Shown piece after piece: positions 36,095-47,199 of a stretch of 64,000 bases of DNA. Within the stretch, counting starts at the first letter, position 1, and each line of letters starts with the position of its first letter. The notes below the pieces were generated by a model. The model had not been told where the DNA came from and did no database searches. It was given only the letters and a program-made list of their open reading frames with translations. A program made the position numbers and the translations under genes. Origin of the DNA: Lytechinus pictus (lineage: Eukaryota > Echinodermata > Echinoidea > Temnopleuroida > Toxopneustidae); assembly GCF_037042905.1 (NCBI RefSeq), contig NC_087249.1, positions 34,177,901 through 34,241,900 of the forward strand. Reading direction: 5' to 3'.

Positions 36095-37729
36095 TATAGT
36101 AAATGGAAATTACGTTCTCCCAGAAGCTTGTTTTCCCCCAAATATTGGATGCTTAAAGTTGTGCACCGTGATCTATTTTGGCAATTTAAATCACATTCTA
36201 GACCCCAAAATAATTGCTGATTGTTGAGAAAACAACTTATTTCTGCTGCAAAAATGCTTATTTTGCTTATTTTATTACTAACAATAATTTTGATATAGAA
36301 ATCAGTAAATAATAATTATTTACTTAACAAACAGACCGTTTTCTTCTCTAAAAATCATCTTTGCTCAGCTCTGCATGCCTTTATAAAGCGAGCACATGCA
36401 CGTTAAAAGCACACATTTCCTATTCAGTAGGGACTTGATCAACTATGTATGGATTCATTAGGGTCTATGACTATTCATTTAAAAATTGTATTTACAAAAA
36501 TTTTAGAATTTTTTATTTTTTAATTCGATCTTGCTTTTCATTTATGTTTTTTTTCTTCTTTTGCTTCATTTAATTAATATTTTGATTTTTTTTACTGACT
36601 AACCTGCATTTGATTTAGATATTTTCAATTTGTGTATTGGCATATTCCTCCTGTAGCTCTTATTATTATCATTATCCATTATTATTACTATCATAAGTAG
36701 AATAGTAGTAGTCCTGTGGTATAAATACTTATTATTATTTATTACTATCATCATCAGCATTATCAATGTTATTGTTCCATTTTGAAAATGTAAGAATTCA
36801 TAATTCGTTCTGTCTTCATGATGTAAAGTGGAGTGAGGCATTGAATAAACTGGAAAAAATATTTACAAAACGGCCCATGGGTTCTCGAGATCTAGTAAAA
36901 TACCATAAATTTAAAAAATGATGCATTTAGCCATTTTTTGTTGTTGAAAAAACATGAAATTTAGCCTACAAGAAAAAAAAAGATGATTTAGATTACCGGT
37001 AGAGCTAATGGGAATCTAGCATATAGAGTAAAAAAGTATCACAATCTGCCAAATTCCTTTCTGTATAAAGTGTTAAAATACGTGTAGGTCTACTTCACTA
37101 TTTTCAAGTTGGACAGGGCAAATTCTCAATGATCATTGATATTATTGAATTTGTTTGTTTATGGGCTCCTTTTCTCAAGTTGAAAATAAAAATATATCAG
37201 CTTTAATCAAGATGGAGTCATATGGCAAGTCAATGTACGTTGGTTTTACCCATAATACCCCACAAATCCATCTTTTAAAAGTGATGTTATTGTTTTTGTC
37301 AAGTTGAGAAAAGGAGTCCAAAATCATAGATAAAATCAAAATCAGTGATACAATACTTATTCTTGGCTTATCAGTTGGTAGCTTTGTATAAAAAAAAGTA
37401 TTTTTAAAGTCTATATTAGATTGGTATGCTTCACAAGGATTATATTTGGCATCCTACATGTATTCCCACATGTAGACATTCATGTCAGTAGAACTAGCTT
37501 GACATCAACTGAAATCAGTCTAGAGTTAAGAAAGAAGGGAATTTTCCAAATTTTCTTGATAGTTTCCAACTTGATCAAAGTGATAAAAGGAATTATAGAA
37601 TATACATAGCATTTCATGGATGCATAGATGTAAAATGTGAAATTTCAGCAACTTTGGGAGGGTATTTTGTTTATCCCTATTTTTGTAGAATTTGATAAGT
37701 GTTCTATATTTTTCTTTTGTTAAACTCAG
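36095..37729. other. DNA upstream of the first coding CCNG exon
   Basis: AT-rich, with no recognisable repeat ends. The CCNG leader exon and promoter must lie upstream of the acceptor at 37729, but no convincing donor/leader was picked out. 37.1-37.4 kb contains inversely related phrases (TCAAGTTGAAAATAA..., TCAAGTTGAGAAAAGG...). Confidence 0.3.
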
Positions 37730-37738
37730 GATAGAAAG

Positions 37739-40700
37739 ATGGAAAAAGATACACAAAGCATGGATGCCAAGACTCATCTGGTGAAGATGATGCAGGTTGC
37801 CGTGGAAACAGAAGATTTCTATCAACCATACCTCGAGTACATAGGTCAACAACAAGAGGTATAGCAAACTTTTTACTCTAACTAGGCATGTGACTATATA
37901 CATTGTATGATTGTACATGTACTAGTTGAATACCAGATTTCCACCCCAAAATTCATTGACTTTTCACTGTCACATGAAAAGTAAAGACCCAACACAGATC
38001 ATTTGTTTCACTTAAATGGTAAACAGAAAATCACTGTCCCTAAATGTAACATTTGTGTACTGTTGACACTACAGAATTAATGCTGCTATGACCTATCTTA
38101 TGGATTATCCTAACAAAAAGTGTATACATGTATGATCTGATTGGACCATTTTCTTTTCAGGACTCTGATTGCATTCTACCTTACATGCATGATGTCATAC
38201 TTGATCGGCTGCGAAGCTTGAGCCGGTTTTTCCAGCTTTGTCCAGAAACTTTCTTCCTGGCAGTCAATACTATGGACAGATTCCTGTCCCTTGTCAAGGT
38301 AAGACAGCAATGATTATAAAATAAAAATTAGTAAGTGAGTACCTCAATTATTTCTGGAAGTATGATTGGAGTTGGACCTACATATTGATTTTATGAACAT
38401 TCAACTGGCCTAAACCTCGGCTGGTCTTTAAAACATGATTTTGAGATTATCACATTCAAACAACACATAGAAAGTATTACACCGTTTTTCTGAAGATGAC
38501 AAGAACACACTTGGTGAAATGTTGATTTTGGGTGGTCCTTTTCAGGATCAACATTTGCCCAAGAAAGATACATGGTTTACCATGAAAAACCTACAATAAC
38601 ATTCAAACTTCAATTTATTATAAGTATATGGTATAATTGTATACTTTTGCCTACAATTGGGTTTGTTAGTTGGTTTTGTAGTGCCTGTATCATACTGTGA
38701 CATTATCTATGTTGGAAGTGCATCCAGAACTATATCCGTACCCCATAATATAAGGTTATCAGTCATGAATCACTACTACCATCTTACTTTTCATTTGAAA
38801 TGCAGTAAATGCACACAGTGCTTGTTTGAATATCTCTGAAGATCTGTGATCTTGTATTGTATTTTTGCCAGAGCCAACCATGAATGTTAATGTTTTTTCC
38901 CCTTCCCTTATAGGCCCGTCCTCATCATTTGATGTGTATTGCAATAGCAAGCTACAACCTTGCTATTAAAGCACTAGAACCATCTGAGGTGAGACCTATT
39001 TTATTGCTTCTCCCCACTCATTTTGTTTTCCTCTTTCACTCTTTCTCACTTGTTTTGTGTCTTTCTCAGATTGTACTTGCATTGATGCCTATTTCTTTTT
39101 GTTACTTGGAAATCCCAAATCCAGGTATCTCAATGTAATTTGAATATGTAACCAAACATACACTGCTTCTTTTCAAAGACTACTGGTGCTATCACTGTTT
39201 CCAATATGTTGATTTACAGTGTTTTGAAAGGCCCTATTTTTAAGTGTGAACTGCATTTTGTTTAACAGCACAATGTTGGTTATAACAACATTTGTGACTT
39301 TTAATGTTAGTCTTTTTGTTTTCATTTTGCATTTTGATTCATTGATTCCTTTATTTTACCTTCTTTGATTTGAAATGCTTTGTGTATAGATCATACATCT
39401 TCATTTACAAAGGAAGAAAGAGAGAGAACTATAGTTCAAGAAAGGTGGACTGTAATACAATATGTTACTAAATAATATAGATATGTCATTGGCAATTTGG
39501 CTTGGTAAAAGAAAGAAACTACAATTGGAAAGTATACAACACATGGAAAGTATTATATCAATTGTTTTGAACACTTTTAGGACAAAAAAAATGGAAAGTT
39601 GTTCTAAAACTTGAAAAATGAATAAAGAATTAATTGACTTGTCCTCAATATCAGCCGAAAAAGAAAATAGAAAGTAGTTTTAAAACTGGAAAACTGAATA
39701 AATACTAAATTGAATTGTAATTTTACATTCCTCAGTCCTCAATATCAGCGGAGGACCTCGTTCGTATCAGCCAATGTGGGTGCTCTGTCAATGATGTCCT
39801 GCGCATGGAGCGTATTATTCTTCAGAAGCTTCAGTATGACCTTCAAGCACCCACTGCTCACCGATTCTTCAAGCTCTTCCATGCATACAGTGTTGTACAA
39901 GGCATCCTGGGTAAAGATACGGCCATGCAGAATACCCAGCTTGAGATCAGCACACAAAAGCTGGAGGCCTGCATGTGTTACTTCCCTTTAACTCTGTACA
40001 AGGTAAGAGCTCAACACCCTCATTGGCATAACATTACCTTTATTTTAAAAAGTTTAATATTTTATTTTGATTCACAGAGCCTAGTTGTAAACCAGCTATT
40101 ATTATTATTTTTTATCAACATACATCTACAGCGGAGGTGGTTACTCTGTATAAAGTAGTTTTGAAATAAATTAATTAATAAGTAAATTTATTTTCTAATT
40201 TGCAAATGCTGATTATGATTCTAATCATATCGCCCATGATTACCATATTTGTGAACATTATTCTACATCAATGCTAGAAAGGCAATGTAGTTTGCATCTG
40301 AATGATAAGTTAAGTTGAAGCAATTCTATTTAGAACAAAACATGTTATTTACTCATCTAAATCAAAGTTCATCCTAAAGGCCCCCTCACACCTTACCGAA
40401 GTTGCCTGAAATATGCCTTGCGATGGCTGGCGAAAGGCATTTGTTTAAAAATCGTTTTAAATGGTAACTGATAGTAAATCAGATTTACCCTTCGTGTTTG
40501 GGTTCGCACACCTTCTGAACTAACAGCTGCAATTATTCAAATTTGCGCGGAATTTTTGAACATGTTTAAAATTTCCCGACAAATTGAAAAATTGTTGGTC
40601 ATCTGTTTGAATTCACATCTCTTATTTAGTCTGCGGTAATCGTTCGTGTGTTATTGTCGCGCATAGTCCCTCATCGCGCTGTTGCCTAAGTGGACCGATC

Positions 40701-43700
40701 TCGAAAGAACCCTTAACGAAGCACCACGATGACACAAACATACAAGAACGCCCGATCTATTCCCTCGTCTTCGTTTCTAATTGCACGCCATTGTTCACTG
40801 TTTGTTCGTCTTATTAGGTTATATCAACCCTTTGCTCACCTTTGGCTGCAATTTACTCAGAGGTGAACCGAAAAAAATCGATGTCTTTCGCATTTCATAT
40901 TTATCCTTCGCTTACCGTTCGTTGATAAAATTAGACAATAGTTGCTGATCGCATGATTTGACGGAAATTTAATTGGAATTCGCGTGCATTTCGTGCATTT
41001 TTTAAATTCGTCACCCTTCGTCCGCCTACATTCCGTCAGGTGTGAGGGGGCTTTTAGCTGAAAAGATTTCAATTGTTCCAAGAGATTCAATATGGAAAGA
41101 GATTTTTGTTACTACATGCACATTGTATTTTTTTCTGTTCAAAAGAAATATTTCCAGAATCGTGTACTGTACAATTTGCCGTCTTTTCGAATTGAGGTAT
41201 AGTACAATGACTCATGTGGTAGAGTTGTAGTCATGTAACTTGGTGACCTTGCTTCAAAACCAAGTCACTGCAGTGATACCTTCCATTAAAGGCATAAACA
41301 CATTTCTTTGATAGCACTCAGCTAAAACCAGTCAACTGACCTTATATTAATTTTTTTTTCTTTTAGCCGTCAGTGCTGGCGCTGGCTGTCTTAACCCATG
41401 AGTTACCAAACGCATCTTGTGAAGTGCACAATCCTAATGATATAAGATGGATGAGGATTGTATGGGATATACAAAGAGTTTCTCAGGTAAGGGATATCAC
41501 ATTACACAGACCTTAGAAATCAATTGTAGATTTGACTTTTACCATTGATTGCAGATAAGATCAGTATGATTTATCATGAAAATAAGTTCTATGATCATTA
41601 ACCTTTGTGGTACATGACCATATTTATTGATTGATTGATGACTTGATAGATGAAATGCTTTACCTCCTTATGCTCAGGTTAGTGATACAGACCTGGTGAA
41701 CTGCCGATCTCAGGTCAGCGAATGTCTCAGGATGTACTCCTCCCCAGTCTCTCGCATGCCTCACAGCCGTCTGACATGGATCGTCAGCACCAGGACAGCT
41801 AGGCAACTCAAGTTCAGTGCTCAGGTTTCTTCAGACCTAGCTCCGATCCCAGAGAACAGGATTCTCAACTGTTCACTGTCTTCTGATGGAGATACAGATG
41901 AGTAAGTTCATCCTGATTTAATCAATTTGAGGAGGTACTGTAGCTCAGATTATAGAGCAATTAGAAAATTGATGCACTTGTGCTCTTTGTTTTAGGTATT
42001 ATCCTCATCATATCATAACAGGTGAGTTAGAGAAGACCTAAAACCATCTCTTTCTAACTAAGGCCTAAAAAAAATTATGTTGCCCTCATAAGCCCAAAAT
42101 CGGAAAAGTGGGTCGGTCAGTCAATTTTTATTGTGGGGGTTGACCCTGTTCTTTCACATTTTGCAGTCAGTCAAATGAGGGCAACTTCACATTTTTGTCT
42201 CGCCTGCATAGCAGAGCGAGACTATAGGCGCCGCTTTTCCGACGGCGGCGTCGTCAACATTGAAATCTTAACCAAGGTTAAAGTTTTGAAATGTCATCAT
42301 AACTTAGAAAGTATATGGACCTAGTTCATGAAACTTGGATATAAGGGTAATCAAGTATTACTGAACATCCTGCCTGAGCTTCAGGTCACATGACCAAGGT
42401 CAAAGGTCATTTAGGGTCAATGAACTTAGACCATGTTGGGGGAATCAATATCGAAATCTTAACCAAGGTTAAGTTTTTGAATTGTCGTCATAACTAAGTA
42501 TATGGATCTAGTTAATGAAACTTGGACATAAGGGTGATAGTGTATTACTGAACATCCTGCCTGAGCTTCAGGTCACATGACCAAGGTCAAAGGTTACTTA
42601 GGGTCAATGAACTTTGACCATGTTGGGGGTATTTTTGGAATTGTTTTTAACTTTGACATTTTATGGATCTAGTTCATGAAACGTAGACGTAAGAGCAATT
42701 AAGTATCCCTGAACATCTTGTGCAAGTTTCATGTTACATGATCTTGGGCAAAGGTAATTTAGGGTCAACGAACTTTGATAATGTTGGGGGTATTGGTGGA
42801 ATTATCATAACTTTATAGTTTATAGATCTAGTTCATGAAACTTGGGACATAAGAGTAACCATGTATCCCTGAATATCTTGTGCTTGTTTCTGGTCACATG
42901 ACCAAAATCAAAGGTCATTTAGGGTCAATGAACTTTGGCAGTGTTGGGGGTATTTGTTGAATTTGCATCATAACTTAGAAAGTGTATGGATCTACACATG
43001 TAGTTCATGAAACATAGACATAAGGGTAATTGAGTATGAATGATTGTTTGCACATGTCTTAGGTCACATGATCATGGTCAAAGGTCATGTTGGGTCAATG
43101 GACATAGTATTCTTTTGTGAATAATTATTTAATAGCTGTTTTCAAAGTCAGCACTGCTGCTATATCGAATCGCTTAATGCAGGCAAGACTGCCAGAGGCG
43201 TTCCACTTGTTTAGGCCTAACATTCATGTATTCTTTCTTAACAGTTTGGTAAAAAAACACCATTAAACATTTTTTACATCTTCAAAAGTTCAATTTTGAT
43301 GAAACCAGATATTGAAGTCAAGTTTTTCAATTAGAATAGAACAGTTCGTTGTGACAGGTTACAAGTGAAATACTGATCCTACGGTAAGATATTGTTAAAT
43401 GAAACTGTATTTAGATCATATATTCTTTATGTTTTTCACTGGATTTACCTAAAATTATGGAATGGCATGTACACAAATATTGTTTTGCATTCAAGACCAT
43501 AATATCTCCCATTCCCTGATTGACGTTCTTCAGGTCATGTGAGGTGCTGAGCGATGGTCCAGACAACCAGTCATCTCCTACAGACGTTGAGGTGGCTAAT
43601 CAGTCTTCCCCCTCAAGAACTCTTGTCCTAAACACTCATCAACTTGCCTCTCTTTCTACGGACAATGAAATATGTGTGGAGAACAAGCTCTTCACATATG

Positions 43701-43750
43701 AAGACGAGTCTTTAGCACACTGTCCAACGAGAATCCATGGAGGTAGCTGA
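37739..43750 (+). CDS. CCNG2: Cyclin G (cyclin G2-like), complete, seven coding exons
   Basis: Exons: 37739-37858, 38161-38298, 38914-38988, 39736-40002, 41367-41486, 41678-41901, 43534-43750, all with GT-AG borders. They give 386 residues. Residues 1-40 are the N-terminal arm; the cyclin box (about 41-200) shows LRSLSRFF, CPETFFLAVNTMDRFLSLVK, LAIKALE and DLVRISQCGCSVNDVLRMER. PSVLALAVLTHELP (from 201) and LTWIVSTRTARQLK (from 272) are hallmark cyclin G blocks. The tail (IPEN, DTDESCEVLSDG, QSSPTDVE) is acidic and serine-rich like that of vertebrate cyclin G2. Cyclins G bind PP2A B' subunits and, in vertebrates, respond to p53/FOXO and oppose proliferation; this is family knowledge. Exons 2 and 3 are bounded by phase-0 introns like those in CCNI. 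The start follows an upstream acceptor by nine open bases, so a short extra coding exon cannot be excluded. Intron 4 holds a foldback MITE and intron 6 a DR1-bearing repeat. G1 and G2 split in vertebrates, so the symbol denotes similarity. Confidence 0.95.
40374..41057. mobile_element. Foldback MITE with CTAAA(A)GGCCCCCTCACACC termini, in CCNG intron 4
   Basis: CTAAAGGCCCCCTCACACCT (40374) is mirrored by AGGTGTGAGGGGGCTTTTAG (ending 41057). Inner GAA/CGTT-rich segments are partly inverted (CTTACCGAAG, CCGTCAGG). Its termini are related to those of the element at 1760-2194. Confidence 0.75.
42196..43213. repeat. Element with internal ~160-190 bp repeats carrying DR1 (AGGTCAAAGGTCA)-type sites, in CCNG intron 6
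   Basis: It starts GTCTCGCCTGCATAGCAGAG with a short hairpin (GTCTCGC...GCGAGAC) and ends ATGCAGGCAAGAC, CCAGAGGCGTTCCACTTGTT. The interior is about five diverged units with GGTCACATGACCAAGG, TTAGGGTCAATGAACTT and GTTGGGGGTATT. A perfect AGGTCAAAGGTCA is at 42397-42409; later units are degraded (42584-42596 has one change). A second copy is at 55895-56848. Confidence 0.85.
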
Positions 43751-46703
43751 CTAGAGGCTGACAAGGAATCTTGATTCCTTGACAAAAGTTTAACATGGAC
43801 ACCTAAATCCAGGGTTGTTGATTGCTGGCCGATCAAACCAACTCGGGATGTAACGTCTACGGCATAACTATGCTGATCTTAATCAGTTATTATGTAGATT
43901 TGAAGGAAACTTGATTCCCTGACATTGAACAGGACACCAAACTTCAGGTAATGATCGCTGGCAGATCATACCGAATGTGAATGCATCATCTCGTTCAGAA
44001 CTATGCTGGTCTTAGTTGCTGTAAGTATGGTTAATCACAACTAGTCTCAAAAGGACTAGTACTGACATTGGGTTAGACGTACCTTCTGAAAAACTGTCAA
44101 CTTTTCTTGTTGGTTTTATCACTGACATAGAGTGGCTGATCTTCTAACTTAGACCCATGCCGTCCCATGCTCGATTGTATTGTCTCTAAAAGAACAATAG
44201 AAGCCTAGTGTCCTGAGCAAAGTATCGACCTTGAATGGAGGCGAAGATGGAGATAAACATTGACCTTGATGATGTTAAGACAATAAGACTGTTACATGTA
44301 TGTATACACTCTGGGATATGAAGGAGCCAACTCCACAATTATAGGTAAAATGTGTGTTTCAACATTATTGATGTATTGTGAGTTCTTGTGTTTGAAACAT
44401 TGATGGAACTTACAACTTGTGATCAATAGATGTATGTGCTGAGAAGGTTATGTTACAAGAATTGCAAGCCAGGATTATGCCATTGTAATACATTGGTGAT
44501 TTATTGACATCGCTACCAGAACTGCCTCAAAGGCACTACTTAAGGACAGCTTTCCGGCATATCTTCTATAGGGATAGTGTTGCCAGTGGATATGATGATG
44601 AAAGTGTTTAGGAGAAGTGCATTTCTTCACGGCACAGTGGTACTTCCTAAAGCTTCTATCCAAGATATGCTTTTTAAGATGTGACTTGTAGGATGTGTAG
44701 GGAGCACAGAGAGAAAAATGACAATTTGTTGTGTCAAACCAAAGTGCAAATCCAATTTTGATGTTAAAACCCTGTGAATTGTCATTTGTTATGTAAGTAC
44801 AAGTATGTGATGCAGTGTCCTAGAGATTAGAATTAAGTAATGTCAATAGAATAGAAAATGAAAGGAGTTAAACATGTAGGATCTTGTATCTTGTGCATAA
44901 TCAAATATACACCTGTAGGTGTGCAAAAAATATTTTAACAGCTGACAAAATATCTGTATTACCATAAACAAAATATAAAATAAACATGTTCAATGTCTTT
45001 AAACAATGTGGGATATGACAATGCTTGAAAAAAAAACGTAATAAAAGGGAAAGCGCTAGGATCTGACATGAATAGATTTGATCAAGATTAAGAAATACAT
45101 GTTTGTGATTTGTGAGTGGAAAACTGAAAAAGAAAAAAAAAATGTGTGTTTTAGGCATCTTTTTCCTAAATCTTTTTTTTGGGGGGTCAAAACTGACAAT
45201 ATAATTTGCTAACATTGTAAGACAAATTTGCTGTCCAATTCAATCGTACTATTTCAGTAGTTTACTGTTAACAGTGCATTTTGTGAAACAGGGCCATTTG
45301 GAAAGAACGTGGTATTATGCAACTGATATGAGTGTATGCTGCATGTTTTGGGGCAGTGCATTGATTAATATATTTAATCATTCTACATGTACAGCTGTCT
45401 CCTAGGATTTCCTTTATTCATACGTTCAGTATATACGCACTCGTTCATATTTTCTTGAAGTTTTAGGATCAGACCTAGGACACCGTCTCACTACCTTCCT
45501 AAAAGTTTAACGTGTAGTGAGAACGGTTGAACGGCGTTTGTGCGGTACCATTTCTTGTCAAGGAAATTCTCATGAAAACAAATTAATCATGATATTGCTA
45601 ACTACTGTAGAAACCAGTTGCAGACAATTTAAATCATATTTGACTGACATGTAAAACTGAGGTAGTCATAAGTTTTTGTAATTTCTTTTGCTGTGAAAAG
45701 CAAATTTGAAGGAGTAGCTTTAAATTTTTTAGCACGACATTTGCAGGAGAATATATGTATTTGGTAAGTTATTGGATGGTGCTATGACATTGCTGCATTG
45801 CAAGTTTGTGGTACGGTACTGGTATGTGTTGGATTGTTCTCATGTCTTCAGGAACTTGTTTTGGGGGCAGGTGTTTCTATGTTATTTATTCAATTTACCA
45901 TTCTGTTCGTTTTTGTATTTCTTCAGTCCCATACGTGTGGTCTGATGTCATGGTCATGCAATTAATTAAGGCATGTGATTTATATGCACTGGTGATACAG
46001 ATACTATATTTTTGTATTCATTCATGTATTACTTTACTTTAAACGAATCTATTTTTCTTCAACTAGGTGGGTTGTTGATGAATTTAACTATTTGTGTATG
46101 GCTTGTAGTTAATATTTACATGTAAATCAATACTTACGGCATATTCTATTTTCTTTTTACAAAGTGCATGTAACATTATACAATGTACATTTATGCCTAC
46201 CTCGAATATTTTTTCTAATACAAATTGATTGCGAGTTTTGACATTTAGAGGCTAAATTTTTTATGTATCCCACACCTTCAATAAGCATGAATATTGGCTT
46301 ATTAAGTATTAGTATTTTTTCTTGTTTTAGACACAAAAAAGATAGTTCTTAGGGAATTACAACACGAATTAACTGACTTTATTAAAGTTTGATAGGTGTG
46401 ATAAGATTATTTTACTACCATGCAGGTAAAAAAAGTTAAATATTTTAGGTATATTATTCCTGTGTATATCAAATACTGTTACAAAAGAATAAAATAAAAA
46501 AATTACAAAGCTAGTCCTTGTGAGACAAATACGTTTGTGGAGACAATCTACCGAATACAAATACTTTGTAAGAAGCTACTCCTTTCTTTTATCACAACTG
46601 TATAAAACTAAAAATAATCATCTCTGTCACAAAGCTGGTTAATGATAGATAAGTTTTGGAAACTATTTATGTTCTTGAGAATGATGCCGTGATCAATTTC
46701 TAC
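43751..46703 (+). other. Probable CCNG 3'UTR and downstream DNA
   Basis: No transposon signature is visible for nearly 3 kb after the CCNG stop, unlike the introns. An AATAAA is at 44979 and others follow, but the real cleavage site cannot be chosen from sequence alone. Confidence 0.4.
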
Positions 46704-47199
46704 GCTTTTTACACAGAATTGTCTTAACCTCGGACTATCGCTAACCTCGTACCATCTGTAACCCCGTACTAATTTTTTCCCTTTTCACACAAATTTTCTG
46801 CCTAACCCCTGCTAAGAAAATGCTTGCTTATCTCAAACATAATTTAGTAATCCCGGACTAGTGGTAGGCGTTCATCAGTGCTTAACTCTGATTGGACAAC
46901 AGTGCTGGCTTTGTTGCCCCTGGGCCATAAATCTAGCAATGTCCTTGGCTTAGCCTGATTCCTTTTTACACTAGCAATATTAACACCGGACTATCACTCT
47001 TAGCACCGCAATTGCTCGGCTAACCCTTCTACTTTGCAGGGCCAAATAATATAGGTGGGGTTAGCCCACTTTGCAAATATGCTGTGTAAAAAGAAAGTGG
47101 CTAAGCTTAACCCTGTTGTATACATGAATGTAGGGCTAAAAGGCAATTTAGCCGCACCTATGGTATGCGATAAGGGAAATTTTTGTGTGTGTAAAAAGC
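46704..47199. mobile_element. MITE with GCTTTTTACACA termini
   Basis: GCTTTTTACACAGAATTGTC (46704) is mirrored by TGTGTGTAAAAAGC (ending 47199). The interior repeats TTAACCTCGGACTATCGCTA, AACACCGGACTATC and GGTTAGCCCAC in both orientations. No target duplication was identified. Confidence 0.5.
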
